Source of the DNA: an uncultured bacterium | GTDB lineage: Bacteria > JAAXHH01 | DNA: 46,231 bases | Assembly (NCBI GenBank): GCA_913051705.1 | Contig: CAJXCW010000006.1 | Location: 1-46,231, forward strand | Direction of reading: 5' to 3' | The notes under the pieces: generated by a model | Databases searched by the model: none | Told to the model about the DNA's origin: nothing | The model's input: only the letters and a program-made list of their open reading frames with translations | Position numbers and translations under genes: made by a program | In this document: positions 17,291 to 26,900 of the stretch, piece by piece | Layout: each line of letters starts with the position of its first letter | How positions within the stretch are numbered: the first letter of the stretch is position 1

Positions 17291-18691
17291 ATGCCGGCCA
17301 AAACGATGTATGATAAGATCTGGGAGCAGCACGTGGTCCGTGAGATGCCGGATGGATTGACGATTATTTATATAGACGCCCATCTGGTTCACGAAGTGAC
17401 CTCGCCTCAGGCGTTTGAGGGATTACGGGCAGCCGGACGAAAACTGCGGCGCCCTGATCTGATCTACGCCACTATGGATCATAATATTCCCACGACCGAC
17501 TGGTCCCTGCCCATGACCGATGAGATTGCCAAGCTACAGGTGGATATGTTGTCGAAAAACTGTAAAGAATTCGACGTCCCTCTCTATGACCTGGACAGCC
17601 CGCATCAGGGCATTGTCCATATCATCGGGCCCGAATTAGGCATCACTCAGCCGGGAAAAACAATGGTTTGCGGCGACAGCCACACCTCTACGCATGGGGC
17701 CCTCGGCGCCCTGGCATTCGGCATCGGCACAAGCGAAGTAGAACACGTCATGGCCACCCAGTGCTTGTTGCAGAAACGTTCTAAAACGTTTGAAATTCGT
17801 ATTGACGGGACGTTGCCTGAAGGGATTACCGCGAAAGACATCATCCTGAATATTATCGGGCATACCGGTACGGCAGGCGGTACGAGCGCCGTCATTGAAT
17901 ATACCGGCAGTACGATTCGCGGGATGTCTATGGATGAACGGATGACTGTCTGCAACATGTCCATCGAGCTGGGCGCCCGGGCGGGTATGATCGCGCCGGA
18001 TGACACCACATTCGAATATGTTGCAGGCCGGAAATTCGCCCCTTCGGAAGCTCAATTCGATCAGGCGGTAGCACAATGGAAAACGCTCGTAACCGATAGC
18101 GATGCGACGTTCGATCAGCACCTGTCGATCAACGCGGCTGATATTGTCCCCCAGGTCACTTGGGGCACCAACCCCGGTATGGTTACAGATGTAACAGGCA
18201 TCGTACCCGACCCGGCCACCATGCCGGAAGAGAACGACCGTAAAGCCGCCGAACGCGCCCTGGAATATATGGGTCTGAAACCCAATATGCCGATTACGAA
18301 TATCGCTATTGACCGGGTATTTATCGGCAGTTGCACCAATGCAAGACTCAGCGATCTGCACGCTGCGGCCGACATCATTAAAGGACGCAAGGTCTCTCCT
18401 GACGTGGTCGCGCTGGTGGTGCCCGGCTCGCAGTCGATCAAGAAGCAGGCGGAGGCCGAAGGTCTTGATAAGGTATTTAAAGAGGCCGGTTTTGAATGGC
18501 GTGAATCCGGCTGCAGCATGTGCTTGGGTATGAACCCTGATATTTTGCAGCCGGGTGAACGCAGTGCCAGCACATCCAACCGGAATTTCGAAGGCCGACA
18601 GGGGCGCGACGCCCGAACGCACCTGGTCAGCCCCCCCATGGCCGCCGCCGCCGCCATCGCCGGCCATTTTGTCGATATACGCGACTGGTGA
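17291..18691 (+). CDS. leuC: 3-isopropylmalate dehydratase large subunit
   Basis: This 466-residue protein isomerises 2- to 3-isopropylmalate with LeuD in leucine synthesis. The 4Fe-4S ligands are Cys348 (GSCTNAR), Cys408 and Cys411 ([10 protein letters not shown]), almost the numbering of E. coli LeuC. Other marks are [13 protein letters not shown] at the start, [20 protein letters not shown] near 130, and [10 protein letters not shown] near the end. AAGGA lies six bases before the ATG. The stop overlaps the possible GTG start region of leuD. leuA and leuB are not in the window. Confidence 0.97.
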   Translation: MPAKTMYDKIWEQHVVREMPDGLTIIYIDAHLVHEVTSPQAFEGLRAAGRKLRRPDLIYATMDHNIPTTDWSLPMTDEIAKLQVDMLSKNCKEFDVPLYDLDSPHQGIVHIIGPELGITQPGKTMVCGDSHTSTHGALGALAFGIGTSEVEHVMATQCLLQKRSKTFEIRIDGTLPEGITAKDIILNIIGHTGTAGGTSAVIEYTGSTIRGMSMDERMTVCNMSIELGARAGMIAPDDTTFEYVAGRKFAPSEAQFDQAVAQWKTLVTDSDATFDQHLSINAADIVPQVTWGTNPGMVTDVTGIVPDPATMPEENDRKAAERALEYMGLKPNMPITNIAIDRVFIGSCTNARLSDLHAAADIIKGRKVSPDVVALVVPGSQSIKKQAEAEGLDKVFKEAGFEWRESGCSMCLGMNPDILQPGERSASTSNRNFEGRQGRDARTHLVSPPMAAAAAIAGHFVDIRDW

Positions 18692-18711
18692 ATATCACAA
18701 TGGAGACCACC

Positions 18712-19299
18712 ATGCCGGAACCATTTACCCAACACGAAGGCCGCGTCGCCCCACTGGACCGGACCAATGTAGATACCGATCAGATTATACCGAAGCAATT
18801 CCTGAAACGAATTGAGCGTACCGGTTTCGGTCAGTTTCTGTTCAACGACTGGCGTTTTTTACCGGATGGATCGCTCAATACAGCCTTTGTCCTGAATGAA
18901 CCACGCTATCAGGGAACCACCATTCTGGTAGCTGGCGACAATTTCGGCTGTGGCAGTTCACGTGAACATGCCCCATGGGCCCTGCAGGATTATGGTTTTC
19001 GGGTGGTCATCTCGCCATCGTTCGCAGATATTTTCTACAATAACTGTTTTAAAAATGGACTACTGCCCGTCGTATTATCCGAAGAAACGATCCGGCGGAT
19101 ACTCGCCGATGCATCCGCGCAGGAGATCTATACGCTCTCAGTAGACCTCGAAGCGCAGACCATCTCCGAACCGGACGGAACGGCACACCTGTTCGAAGTT
19201 GATCCATTCCGCAAAAAGTTTATATTAGAAGGGCTGGACGAAATCGGCTGGACCCTGCAGTATGAAGAAGATATTACAGCGTATGAAAACAGCAGGTAG
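18712..19299 (+). CDS. leuD: 3-isopropylmalate dehydratase small subunit
   Basis: This 195-residue swivel-domain partner of LeuC carries [37 protein letters not shown] and [16 protein letters not shown]. The frame is open from 18688, but the ATG at 18712 ([16 protein letters not shown]) aligns with other LeuD starts and has GGAG upstream. It follows leuC closely, so the two are translated together. The last codons and TAG fall inside a word array that continues as a 13-bp hairpin downstream. Confidence 0.96.
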   Translation: MPEPFTQHEGRVAPLDRTNVDTDQIIPKQFLKRIERTGFGQFLFNDWRFLPDGSLNTAFVLNEPRYQGTTILVAGDNFGCGSSREHAPWALQDYGFRVVISPSFADIFYNNCFKNGLLPVVLSEETIRRILADASAQEIYTLSVDLEAQTISEPDGTAHLFEVDPFRKKFILEGLDEIGWTLQYEEDITAYENSR

Positions 19300-19355
19300 G
19301 CAGGTGGGCAAAAAAGCAAACCATCTCTTGCCCACCTGCCCACCTCCACTTGCCC
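19291..19355. repeat. GGCAGGT word array with 13-bp hairpin at the leuD 3' end
   Basis: The left arm 19299-19311 (GGCAGGTGGGCAA) and right arm 19328-19340 are exact reverse complements; further copies of the word flank both arms. The leuD stop codon is within the array. It probably forms a strong RNA hairpin, with only a short A/T tract after it. Confidence 0.85.
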
Positions 19356-19673
19356 ATGCATCCTTCCCCCATCCCCAGCGTTACTGTCGACCGGTTGCTG
19401 GCCCTGTCGAAAGCCAGCGATGAGATGATGCGGAGTGTCTTTCGGCAGGACGGTCATTGCCTGTCGGACACCAAAGGTGAATATGCTGGAAGGTCGGGAT
19501 GATCTGGCGGTGTTATGGGCTCTACGCGCTCATCCGGATTATCGGGGTGAAGGTGTTGGACATCAACTGTTTAAAGCAGCCGTCGCCAGGGCTGTATACT
19601 CGACTCTATTATCACCCACGCCTATGCAGAATTCCCGGACGAAATCCAGTTCATCTGGCGGTTAAAACTATAA
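19356..19673 (+). pseudogene. GNAT acetyltransferase remnant with internal deletions
   Basis: A start-like ATG at 19356 begins a short frame (LLALSKASDEMMRSVF) ending in TGA near 19502. A second frame carries IACRTPKVNMLEGRDD, then LAVLWALRAHPDYRGEGVGH and QLFKAAVAR, a clear GNAT motif A. A third frame supplies a typical C-terminus, AYAEFPDEIQFIWRLKL, with TAA at 19671-19673. The region between motif A and the C-terminus, including the usual ELKVETQNINVPACRFY block, is missing, as is much of the N-terminal half. It cannot be functional. Confidence 0.8.
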
Positions 19674-19952
19674 AGGGTGACTATCTGCATTTGTGCCGAT
19701 GAAACAATCCTGAGTTTACATCATGGCCGGCAGACGAAACCCTCTATACAGGCGTCACATCGAACCTGATACAGATAGCCGGTAGGTTCCGCAAGTAGCC
19801 GATAGGTCCTGCACCTCCTCGAAGATCCCCATTTGCTCATAGTCTATATTATTTCAATATCGACAAGGATTTCCCATTGACAAAATTTCGTGGCAGGCCT
19901 AGTTATGGTTTGGGAATTTTTGAAATTGTATTGCAAAATAACAGGAGACGGT
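19674..19952 (+). other. Gene-free stretch with a degenerate direct repeat
   Basis: No gene is supported here. Two imperfect copies of a unit of about 21 bases (TAGCCGGTAGGTTCCGCA and TAGCCGATAGGTCCTGCA) lie near 19780-19822. The rest holds the promoter of the next gene. Confidence 0.4.
19877..19905 (+). promoter_or_regulatory. Candidate sigma70 promoter of the ceramidase-like gene
   Basis: TTGACA (19877-19882) and TAGTTA (19900-19905) are 17 bases apart, about 50 bases before the preferred start codon. The -35 is consensus and the -10 weak. Confidence 0.45.
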
Positions 19953-21392
19953 ATGAGCCAGCATATTTTGCCCACGCCGCTTGGACGGTGTGTTCTGGGC
20001 TTTGGTCGGGTTAATGTGACGCCGCCGGTGGGTATCTATCATCGATGTTGGGGCGCCGCCCGCCATGATGCGTCTACCGGTGTCCATCGACCGTTAAATG
20101 CGACGGTATTGGTCATCCAGGATCCACAATCAGAAGAACATATCCTTGTTACGCTTGATTTAGGCTGGTTGCGAGAACGAGAGATCGACCGCCTGACCCA
20201 ATCCGTCTCGGAACGGATTGAAGTGGCGCCGGAACGTGTGGTCATCACGTTCTCTCACACGCATGCCGGCGGCAATTTCGACCTGGATCGTATCCATGAT
20301 GAAGGCGGGGATCTGATCCCAGGTTATCTGGACTCACTGCCGATCGCTATTGCCGATGCAATCGAGCAAGCCCGGTCGAACAAACAGCCCGTGGAGCTGG
20401 CCTACGGCGTCGGTCATTGTGATCTGGCATGGAATCGAGACTATTGGGACGAGGAGACGCAGCAATATGTTTGCGGCACCAATCCGGAACGGGACGGAGA
20501 CGATACGGTTATGGTGATCCGGGTCACAGATCGGAACGGGTATCTGATCGTTACACTTATTAATTACGGATGCCATCCCACAACACTCGCCTGGGACAAT
20601 ACGCTGATCAGCCCTGACTATATCGGCGCCATGCGTGAGGTCGTCGAGCGGGATACCGGCGTGCCATGCGTGTTTTTGTTAGGCGCCTGTGGTGACCTCG
20701 GCCCCAAAGACGGTTATGTCGGCGATACGTCCGTGGCGGACCGTAATGGCCGTCAACTTGGCTACGCGGCCCTGTCGGCTCTCGAAGCGTTGACACCGCA
20801 CGGCACCGAGATGCAATATGCCGGACCGGTTACTTCCGGTGCGACCATCGGGACGTGGCGACATGAACCTCTGAATGAGGCAAGAACGCACGTTGTGAAT
20901 CACTTAACCACAGAATACATGACCTTTGAACTCCCGCTTGTGGATCTTCCGGCGCAGGCGGAACTGGATGAAAAGCTGGCGGATTGGCAACAACAGGAAG
21001 ACGCCGCACGGCAGGCAGGACAGGACCAGGAAGCTGCTGACTACCGCGCCCAGGTAGAACGCACCCGACGGGCTATGCGTCGCGTTGAAGGCGTGACCCC
21101 TGGTCAACCGGCGCCATATGGCGTGACTCTATGGCGCCTCGGTGAAGGCGTTTTTGTCCTGGTAAGCGGAGAGCCGTACAACCTCCTGCAACGCGAACTG
21201 CGAGTCCGATTTCCTGATACGCCTATCATCGTCGGTGTCCTTTGCAATCGGGGTACAGGCGGTTATCTCTTGCCTGCCGATGAATATGGCAAAGGGATCT
21301 ATCAGGAATCAGCTGCGGTTATAGGACCGGGAGGTCTGGCTCTGGTCATCGACAACATATCAGAACAATTGAGAACATGGGAAATGCGGTAA
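19953..21392 (+). CDS. Neutral ceramidase-like metal-dependent hydrolase
   Basis: The protein has 479 residues from ATG 19953, which has AGGAG seven bases upstream; the frame is open from 19890. It resembles the catalytic domain of neutral/alkaline ceramidases: GFGRVNVTPPVGI at the start, ITFSHTHAGG with the two zinc-binding histidines, LINYGCHPTTL, LLGACGDLGP and a late CNRGTGGYLLPADEYGKGIYQ that fits the family's conserved C-terminal part of the domain. No signal peptide is seen, so it may act in the cytosol on an amide substrate other than ceramide. A charged segment near 340-385 may be coiled. The TAA stop sits within a word array. Confidence 0.82.
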   Translation: MSQHILPTPLGRCVLGFGRVNVTPPVGIYHRCWGAARHDASTGVHRPLNATVLVIQDPQSEEHILVTLDLGWLREREIDRLTQSVSERIEVAPERVVITFSHTHAGGNFDLDRIHDEGGDLIPGYLDSLPIAIADAIEQARSNKQPVELAYGVGHCDLAWNRDYWDEETQQYVCGTNPERDGDDTVMVIRVTDRNGYLIVTLINYGCHPTTLAWDNTLISPDYIGAMREVVERDTGVPCVFLLGACGDLGPKDGYVGDTSVADRNGRQLGYAALSALEALTPHGTEMQYAGPVTSGATIGTWRHEPLNEARTHVVNHLTTEYMTFELPLVDLPAQAELDEKLADWQQQEDAARQAGQDQEAADYRAQVERTRRAMRRVEGVTPGQPAPYGVTLWRLGEGVFVLVSGEPYNLLQRELRVRFPDTPIIVGVLCNRGTGGYLLPADEYGKGIYQESAAVIGPGGLALVIDNISEQLRTWEMR

Positions 21393-21452
21393 GCAGTAAG
21401 CAGTGGAAAAACTATGGACCTCGCAGTCCTGCCTACTGCCTGCTGCCTTCTG
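21385..21452. repeat. AGCAGTA word array with inverted arms
   Basis: Left words (GGTAAGCAGTAAGCAGTGG, 21387-21406) and right words complementary to them (GCCTACTGCCTGCTGCCTTC near 21431-21450) face each other. The stop codon of the ceramidase-like gene is the TAA of the first word. The array sits between two co-directional genes. Confidence 0.8.
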
Positions 21453-21470
21453 AACACCAAGGAGTAGTAG

Positions 21471-22589
21471 ATGCCAAAGAACGAATTGCGTATTGGCCTT
21501 ATCGGTCTTGGCCAGGTGTGCGCTGCGGTGCACCATCCCGGGTTATCGCGTATTCCAGGCGTGAAAATTGTCGGCTTATGCGAGACGGACGAAATGCTGC
21601 TGGCTCGTCGTCGGAAAGAGTGGGGTATCAAAGCCGGTTATACGGATATAGATGAATTTCTCAAAACCGTTAAACCGGATGCCGTCTCTGTTTCTGTACC
21701 GAATGTCTATCATCATGATCTGGTCCTCAAAGTGATCGAGGCGGGTTGCCATGTGTTGTGCGAAAAGCCCCTCGGTATGGATGTGCCTGAAACCGTTGAT
21801 ATGTATGAGGCGGCACGCAGCGCCGGGGTACGGCACATGACCGCCTTCACCTATCGCTTTGTTCCCGGCATGCAATATCTTAAGTCCCTGGTGGACAAGG
21901 GGGCCCTCGGTGAAATTCGCCATGCTCGTTTTCAGCGCCTGCAGGATTGGGGTGAGGCATCCATCGGCTGGCGTCAATACAAACATATGGCTGCGACCGG
22001 TGAATTGGGCGATATGGGTATCCACCGGCTTGATTTCGCAGAGAATCTACTCGGCCCTATTAAAGCCGTGACTGCTTCCTCTAAACAGGTGGTTCAGCGT
22101 GATCACACGGCAGCCGGAGAACCCTGTGAACCACAGGATGTAGAAGATTGGGTAGCCTGGATAGCAGAATTTGAATCGGGCGCAACCGGCGTATTTGAAA
22201 TGGGTAAATTGACGAAGGGGCACGGCCCCGGGGGCGACCATGATACCTGTGAATTAAACGGCAGCAAAGCCTCTGCAGGTTATCAGCTTCATTCGCCTCA
22301 TACCATCCTGATGGCGTCGCCGGGTAAGAAATACAGACGGCGTACCGTGCCCGAAGCGTTTCTCAAACGCCCTGGTTCACCGAGAAATCCGGCAGAAGGG
22401 GATCCGATGCAGATCTTCCGGTACGATCAAGCCTGGGAGTTCGTAAGCGCAATCCGGGAAGGACGGGATTGCCTTCCGTCCTTCTATCATGGCATGCGCG
22501 CACAGGTCGTCGCAGAAGCGATCGTAGAGGCGGCGGCGACACGCCGATGGGTCAATGTACCGACCTGGACCAAGGGGAAGCAGAAGTAG
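21471..22589 (+). CDS. Gfo/Idh/MocA-family oxidoreductase
   Basis: This 372-residue protein has an N-terminal Rossmann fold (RIGLIGLGQV near residue 6) with the family motif CEKPLG near 100, followed by TAFTYRFVPGM and a C-terminal alpha/beta domain containing GELGDMGIHRLDFAENLLG. Members oxidise or reduce sugars and cyclitols with NAD(P). The D-G-HRLD pattern contains the catalytic region, but the substrate is unknown. AAGGAG precedes the ATG. It follows the ceramidase-like gene on the same strand and ends in front of an inverted word array. Confidence 0.93.
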   Translation: MPKNELRIGLIGLGQVCAAVHHPGLSRIPGVKIVGLCETDEMLLARRRKEWGIKAGYTDIDEFLKTVKPDAVSVSVPNVYHHDLVLKVIEAGCHVLCEKPLGMDVPETVDMYEAARSAGVRHMTAFTYRFVPGMQYLKSLVDKGALGEIRHARFQRLQDWGEASIGWRQYKHMAATGELGDMGIHRLDFAENLLGPIKAVTASSKQVVQRDHTAAGEPCEPQDVEDWVAWIAEFESGATGVFEMGKLTKGHGPGGDHDTCELNGSKASAGYQLHSPHTILMASPGKKYRRRTVPEAFLKRPGSPRNPAEGDPMQIFRYDQAWEFVSAIREGRDCLPSFYHGMRAQVVAEAIVEAAATRRWVNVPTWTKGKQK

Positions 22590-22592
22590 ACC

Positions 22593-22664
22593 GGGATGGA
22601 AGGGTGGAAGGGTGGAAGGTATATCATCCATATTCTTCCCATCCAACCTCCCATCCTTCCACGC
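22593..22664. repeat. GGATGGAAGGGT word array with inverted arms between convergent genes
   Basis: Left words (GGATGGAAGGGTGGAAGGGT) begin four bases after the TAG stop of the Gfo/Idh/MocA gene. Complementary words (CCCATCCTTCC-like) follow at about 22634-22664 and run up to the 3' end of the convergent phzF-like gene. It likely serves as a two-way 3' end structure. Confidence 0.85.
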
Positions 22665-22673
22665 CACTTTTCC

Positions 22674-23597
22674 TCAGATCTCCAGGAACCCTTCTCCAAC
22701 AGAACAGCAGGTCCCACCGACGCGGTCCCCTGTTATTTTATCATCCTCGCTACCGATTTCGATGTGAATGGTGCTGGGACGCCCCATCTCAATACCCTGC
22801 TCGCTGATAATATGCGTCGTCGGCTTGATTGGAACAATCTTGTGGTGTACCAGATAACATCCTAACGGACCGCTGGCGCCGCCTGTCGCCGGATCTTCGT
22901 TGATCCCGAGCGCGCGGGCAAACATTCGACAATGTACGGTTCCATCACTCCGCTCCGTCTGCCTGGTAAAAACGAACACATGCATGCCTTCGTAGTCCCT
23001 CAAGACCTGCTCCCATATCTCTCGTCGAAGCGACACACGCCGTATAGAGGCCAGATCCTGTATCGGGATAAATAAGAACGGTACACCACAAGACACGACC
23101 TGCATAGGCAGACCGGTCTCGCGAATCGCCCCGGGGTCGATATTCAGCATCTCAGCAATAATATCTACATCCTCGAATTCAGACCCGAAGGTGGGTAAGG
23201 GTTGCTCCATCCAGATAAGTTCCGGTTGATGATCCCGCATTTGTATCGTTACGGGGATCACGCCTATTTCTTCCTCCAACTGTATTTGCAGGCAAGTTTC
23301 CTGATCACTGCGATCAACCAGATATTCCTTCGCCAGAACATAGGAGGTGCCTATGGTAGGATGACCGGCCATCGGTAATTCGGTAACCGGCGTGAAAATA
23401 CGTATCCGATAGTCATGGGCCGGATTTTCAGGAGGCAATACAAAGGTCGTTTCAGATAGATTCATTTCATTGGCGATCGCCTGCATGATGGTGGCGGATA
23501 AGCCTCGTGCATTCGTGAAAACCGCCAGTTGGTTCCCACCGAACATATAGTCTGTAAAGACGTCTACCAGATGATATCGTAGTTTGTGTAGTGCCAT
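22674..23597 (-). CDS. PhzF-family isomerase/epimerase-like protein
   Basis: This 307-residue protein has the two-domain PhzF fold: YHLVDVFTDYMFGGNQLAVF near the start, the catalytic glutamate Glu49 in LSETTFVLPP, the second-half marks LPMAGHPTIGTSYVLA and EDPATGGASGPLGCYLV. PhzF isomerises an intermediate of phenazine synthesis, but most members act on unknown small molecules; no phenazine genes are near. AAAGGA lies upstream of the ATG. It is convergent with the Gfo/Idh/MocA gene. Confidence 0.93.
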   Translation of the reverse strand: MALHKLRYHLVDVFTDYMFGGNQLAVFTNARGLSATIMQAIANEMNLSETTFVLPPENPAHDYRIRIFTPVTELPMAGHPTIGTSYVLAKEYLVDRSDQETCLQIQLEEEIGVIPVTIQMRDHQPELIWMEQPLPTFGSEFEDVDIIAEMLNIDPGAIRETGLPMQVVSCGVPFLFIPIQDLASIRRVSLRREIWEQVLRDYEGMHVFVFTRQTERSDGTVHCRMFARALGINEDPATGGASGPLGCYLVHHKIVPIKPTTHIISEQGIEMGRPSTIHIEIGSEDDKITGDRVGGTCCSVGEGFLEI

Positions 23598-23928
23598 GGT
23601 CTGTTTCCTTTTACCAAATACATAAAGGATAAAATCTCCTGGTGCAGAGCATCAGCCATGGTAGTCAAAATAAGACCAAAACGTCAAGCAAGAACTGAAA
23701 GGGACAGGGTGGAAAGGACGAGAAAATTCTTGACACAGGCGTCTAAAATCGTATATTATCACCTAAGTTTTGAAGGAAATATACCACATTCGACATCGTC
23801 AGGGGTTCGCATATATATCATTAGCTAGGGATTTATGTTCGTTAAAGTTTTTAATCTGTTTAAGAAGGTATCGTTGGTAAAGGGTGAAAACGATACAAAC
23901 GAGCAAACCCGATGCGTGATAGGTGAAG
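23598..23928. other. Divergent intergenic region between phzF and porU
   Basis: This stretch of about 330 bases has no supported gene. It contains the upstream region of the phzF-like gene (ribosome site near 23605) and the porU promoter near 23730. The porU leader is about 165 bases. Confidence 0.5.
23730..23759 (+). promoter_or_regulatory. porU promoter
   Basis: TTGACA (23730-23735) is followed after 16 bases by TATATT (23752-23757), or after 18 by TATTAT. The same layout, TTGACA-N16-TATATT, is found before porV at 28087. Confidence 0.6.
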
Positions 23929-26900
23929 ATGTTGAAACGGCAATTGCCGGATAGCCTTCCGAAAAATATTGGATCAGGGTATCTGTTTTTTTTTCTAAGC
24001 CGTTCATCTGTAACCCTGGCGATTTTTTTATGTTTTGTCGCCCCTTTTTTTTCCTCCCTGTACGCATCCACTCAAGTTGACCTGCATGTGTTACGATCCG
24101 ATATAACGGGCGTGACATTTGAATATGTACCGACGCCGGTTCGTCATGATACGGTGTCCCTGAGTGGAGAGCCGTTCGACTTGTTGTCCATTGACCAGTG
24201 TACATTGACCTCGGAACCGGGGCATCCTCAGTTACCGAAGCGGTATGTTCTGATCGGCTTACCGCCCGACGCCAGACCCTCTGTTACGGTACTGGAAGCG
24301 CCTTTTCGATCCGCTCGGGGCTATCGTTTAGCACCAGCGCCCCGGATGGATACGGACGGTCTGAGCTATGCCCTTGATCAAGAGGCCTATAGCTCAAATA
24401 CTATGCGCCCGGTAAACCGTCTCACGGTGGATACGCCGGGGATGATGCGTGGCCATAGCGTCCTGCCGATCGCCCTCTCTCCCGTCGCCTACAGTCCGGC
24501 GGATGGACGTGTAAGATTATATGATCGTATTCGCGTCGATATCCGTTTTAACGCGTCGGAGATCACCACGCCCTTGAGCGGTTGGAGAGGTCCTGACCGG
24601 TTGAATTCCGTTTTTGAACAGTCTGTTCTTAATGCCCGTACAGCGGCTGCCTGGCAACGATTCGGCACAGCCAACCCACCAGCAACGCGGATATCACCTT
24701 TTGGCCCCGGAACCTGGTACAAAGTGAATATAACAGAAGACGGTATGTATCGTATTAACCGGCAATTATTACAAGACACCGGTATCAATGTTGATGGGTT
24801 AGATCCCCATACCATGCGCATGTTCCACGGCGGCGGGCGTGTCCTTCCACAGGATGTGGATTCTCCGCGGCCGTCCTTGAAAGAAATAGCCATCCAGGTA
24901 GAAGGCGAAGCAGACGGTCGTTTTGATGAGAACGACCATATTTTATTTTACGGCACAGCCTTGCATGGCTGGGATTTTTTGCAGACCCTGCGGACCTATC
25001 TCTTTTTTAATAATCCATATACGGATACAAACGTGTATTGGCTGTCCATCGGCGGCACAATACCCGGTAAACGCATGGGGATTCGTGATGGGCGGATCGC
25101 TGGTGGCGTAACACAAATAGATACGCCCGTCAGACGTCGTGAAGAACGGGAAATCCTCAATCCGATCAACTCCGGAACAACCTGGTTCTGGCAACTGTTC
25201 GACGGCGCCTTTCGTGAAGAGGTAACCTTCGCGGTGGACCTGGGAAATGTGGCTCGTAGCGGCCAGGTTACCGCTCGATTCCGATTTCAAAGCAAGACCC
25301 GATTTGCGCACCACGTTCAAGTATTTATCAACAATACCTTCGTGGGCGAACGCATCTGGTCCGGTGAATCTGTCTCAGTAGAATTGTCGGAGACAGGTAA
25401 CTGGCTGCAGGATGGCGTCAATGAAATTCGGATCGTATTGCCGAGGAATAACAGCACAGCAAACCAGCCGGACCATGTGTATTTCGATTGGTTTGAATTT
25501 GCATACCGGGCGCCGATGGATACCTCTGAAGGAACGCTGACCTTTGAGCAGGATCTGCAGGCTGCCGGGCCATTTGTTCGTTATCAGGTAAGCAGCGCCC
25601 CGGCTGATGCCGAAACATTCGATATAACCGATCCGTTTCAGGTAACGCAGATGACGACCGAGCTCGGCAGTGGCTTCAGGGATTCGGTACGTACGATTCC
25701 CACGCAGTATATTCTGGTCACTCCGGAGCAAGGGAAACAACCGGTGTCTCTCTTTCAGGATGCGGATTCCGATCTGCGCAATGTCAACAACGGCGCCGAC
25801 TACATTATCGTCGCCCACGACAGCTTTATCGACGCGGCAGAGAAGTTGCGCGCACATCGCACTGCTTATTCCGGTATGCGGGTGACTGTAGCGAAAACCT
25901 CCGATATCTATGATGAATTTTCCTGGGGGCTGTTCGATCCGACGGCCATCAGAGATTTTCTCCGATATGCGGGGTTGAACTGGTCGTCAGGATCACCGCC
26001 GGCGTTTGCCTTGTTGCTGGGTGACGGCAACTTCGATTACAAAAACCATTCCCGCAACAGTCCCGGTCTCTGGGTACCGCCGTTCGAACAGGGTGATCGC
26101 TGCACTGACGACTGGTTTGTGTATTTCGACGGCAACGGCGACCCGCTCGTAGAAAATGATATTTTTCCGGATATGGCCATCGGCAGACTGCCAGCCCAGT
26201 TGCCCGTGCAGGCAGACATTATGGTCCGTAAGATTATAGATTATGAATCCGCCCCCGAATTCGGTGTCTGGCGTAATACGATTGTGTTGACCGCAGATGA
26301 TGAAAACACGCCGGGCAGCACGTTCGCAGAGTTGTTTCACACCACCGATTCAGAGCGTCTGGCAGACCGGCATCTCCCTCGGTCTTTCCGTGCTGAGAAA
26401 GTCTACCTGACCCAATTCCCTCTGGATGCCGCAGGTGAAAAGCCGGGGGCGAGAGATGCGCTGATCAATCATATCAACGACGGCGTCCTGTTGGTTAACT
26501 GGGTAGGCCACGGCGCCGCCAATCTCTGGGCACATGAGCGTGTATTCAATACCAGCCGGGATTTACCGTCTCTGAACAACGGCAACAAGCTGCCGGTGTT
26601 CGTGACGGCGACATGCACAGCGGGCCGGTTTGATCTGGTCACGGAAGAAGCCATGGCGGAAGATTTTTTACGCGTGGAAGGGAAAGGCGCTGTGGGTTTT
26701 GTCGGGGCGACGCGCCTGTCGTATCCCCATCCGAATGCCGTGCTTAACAGAGCACTGTTCGACGGGATGTTCCAGCAGAATTTGACCATCGGCGAGGCGC
26801 TTCTACAGGCCAAAATACGTACCGTGGATCGGACAAACAGTGAAAAATACATCTATTTCGGCGATCCCGCTATGCGTATCGGCAAACCGAAACAAGCCAT

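Noticed and set aside
17636-18667. 343-residue minus-strand frame opposite leuC
   Set aside because: Shadow of the well-supported leuC; no domain-like sequence.
19953-21392. Secreted ceramidase acting on membrane lipids
   Set aside because: No signal peptide is present at the preferred or the extended start, so a lipid role outside the cell is not supported.
22674-23597. Phenazine biosynthesis function for the PhzF-like gene
   Set aside because: No other phenazine genes are nearby and most PhzF-like proteins have other, unknown roles.
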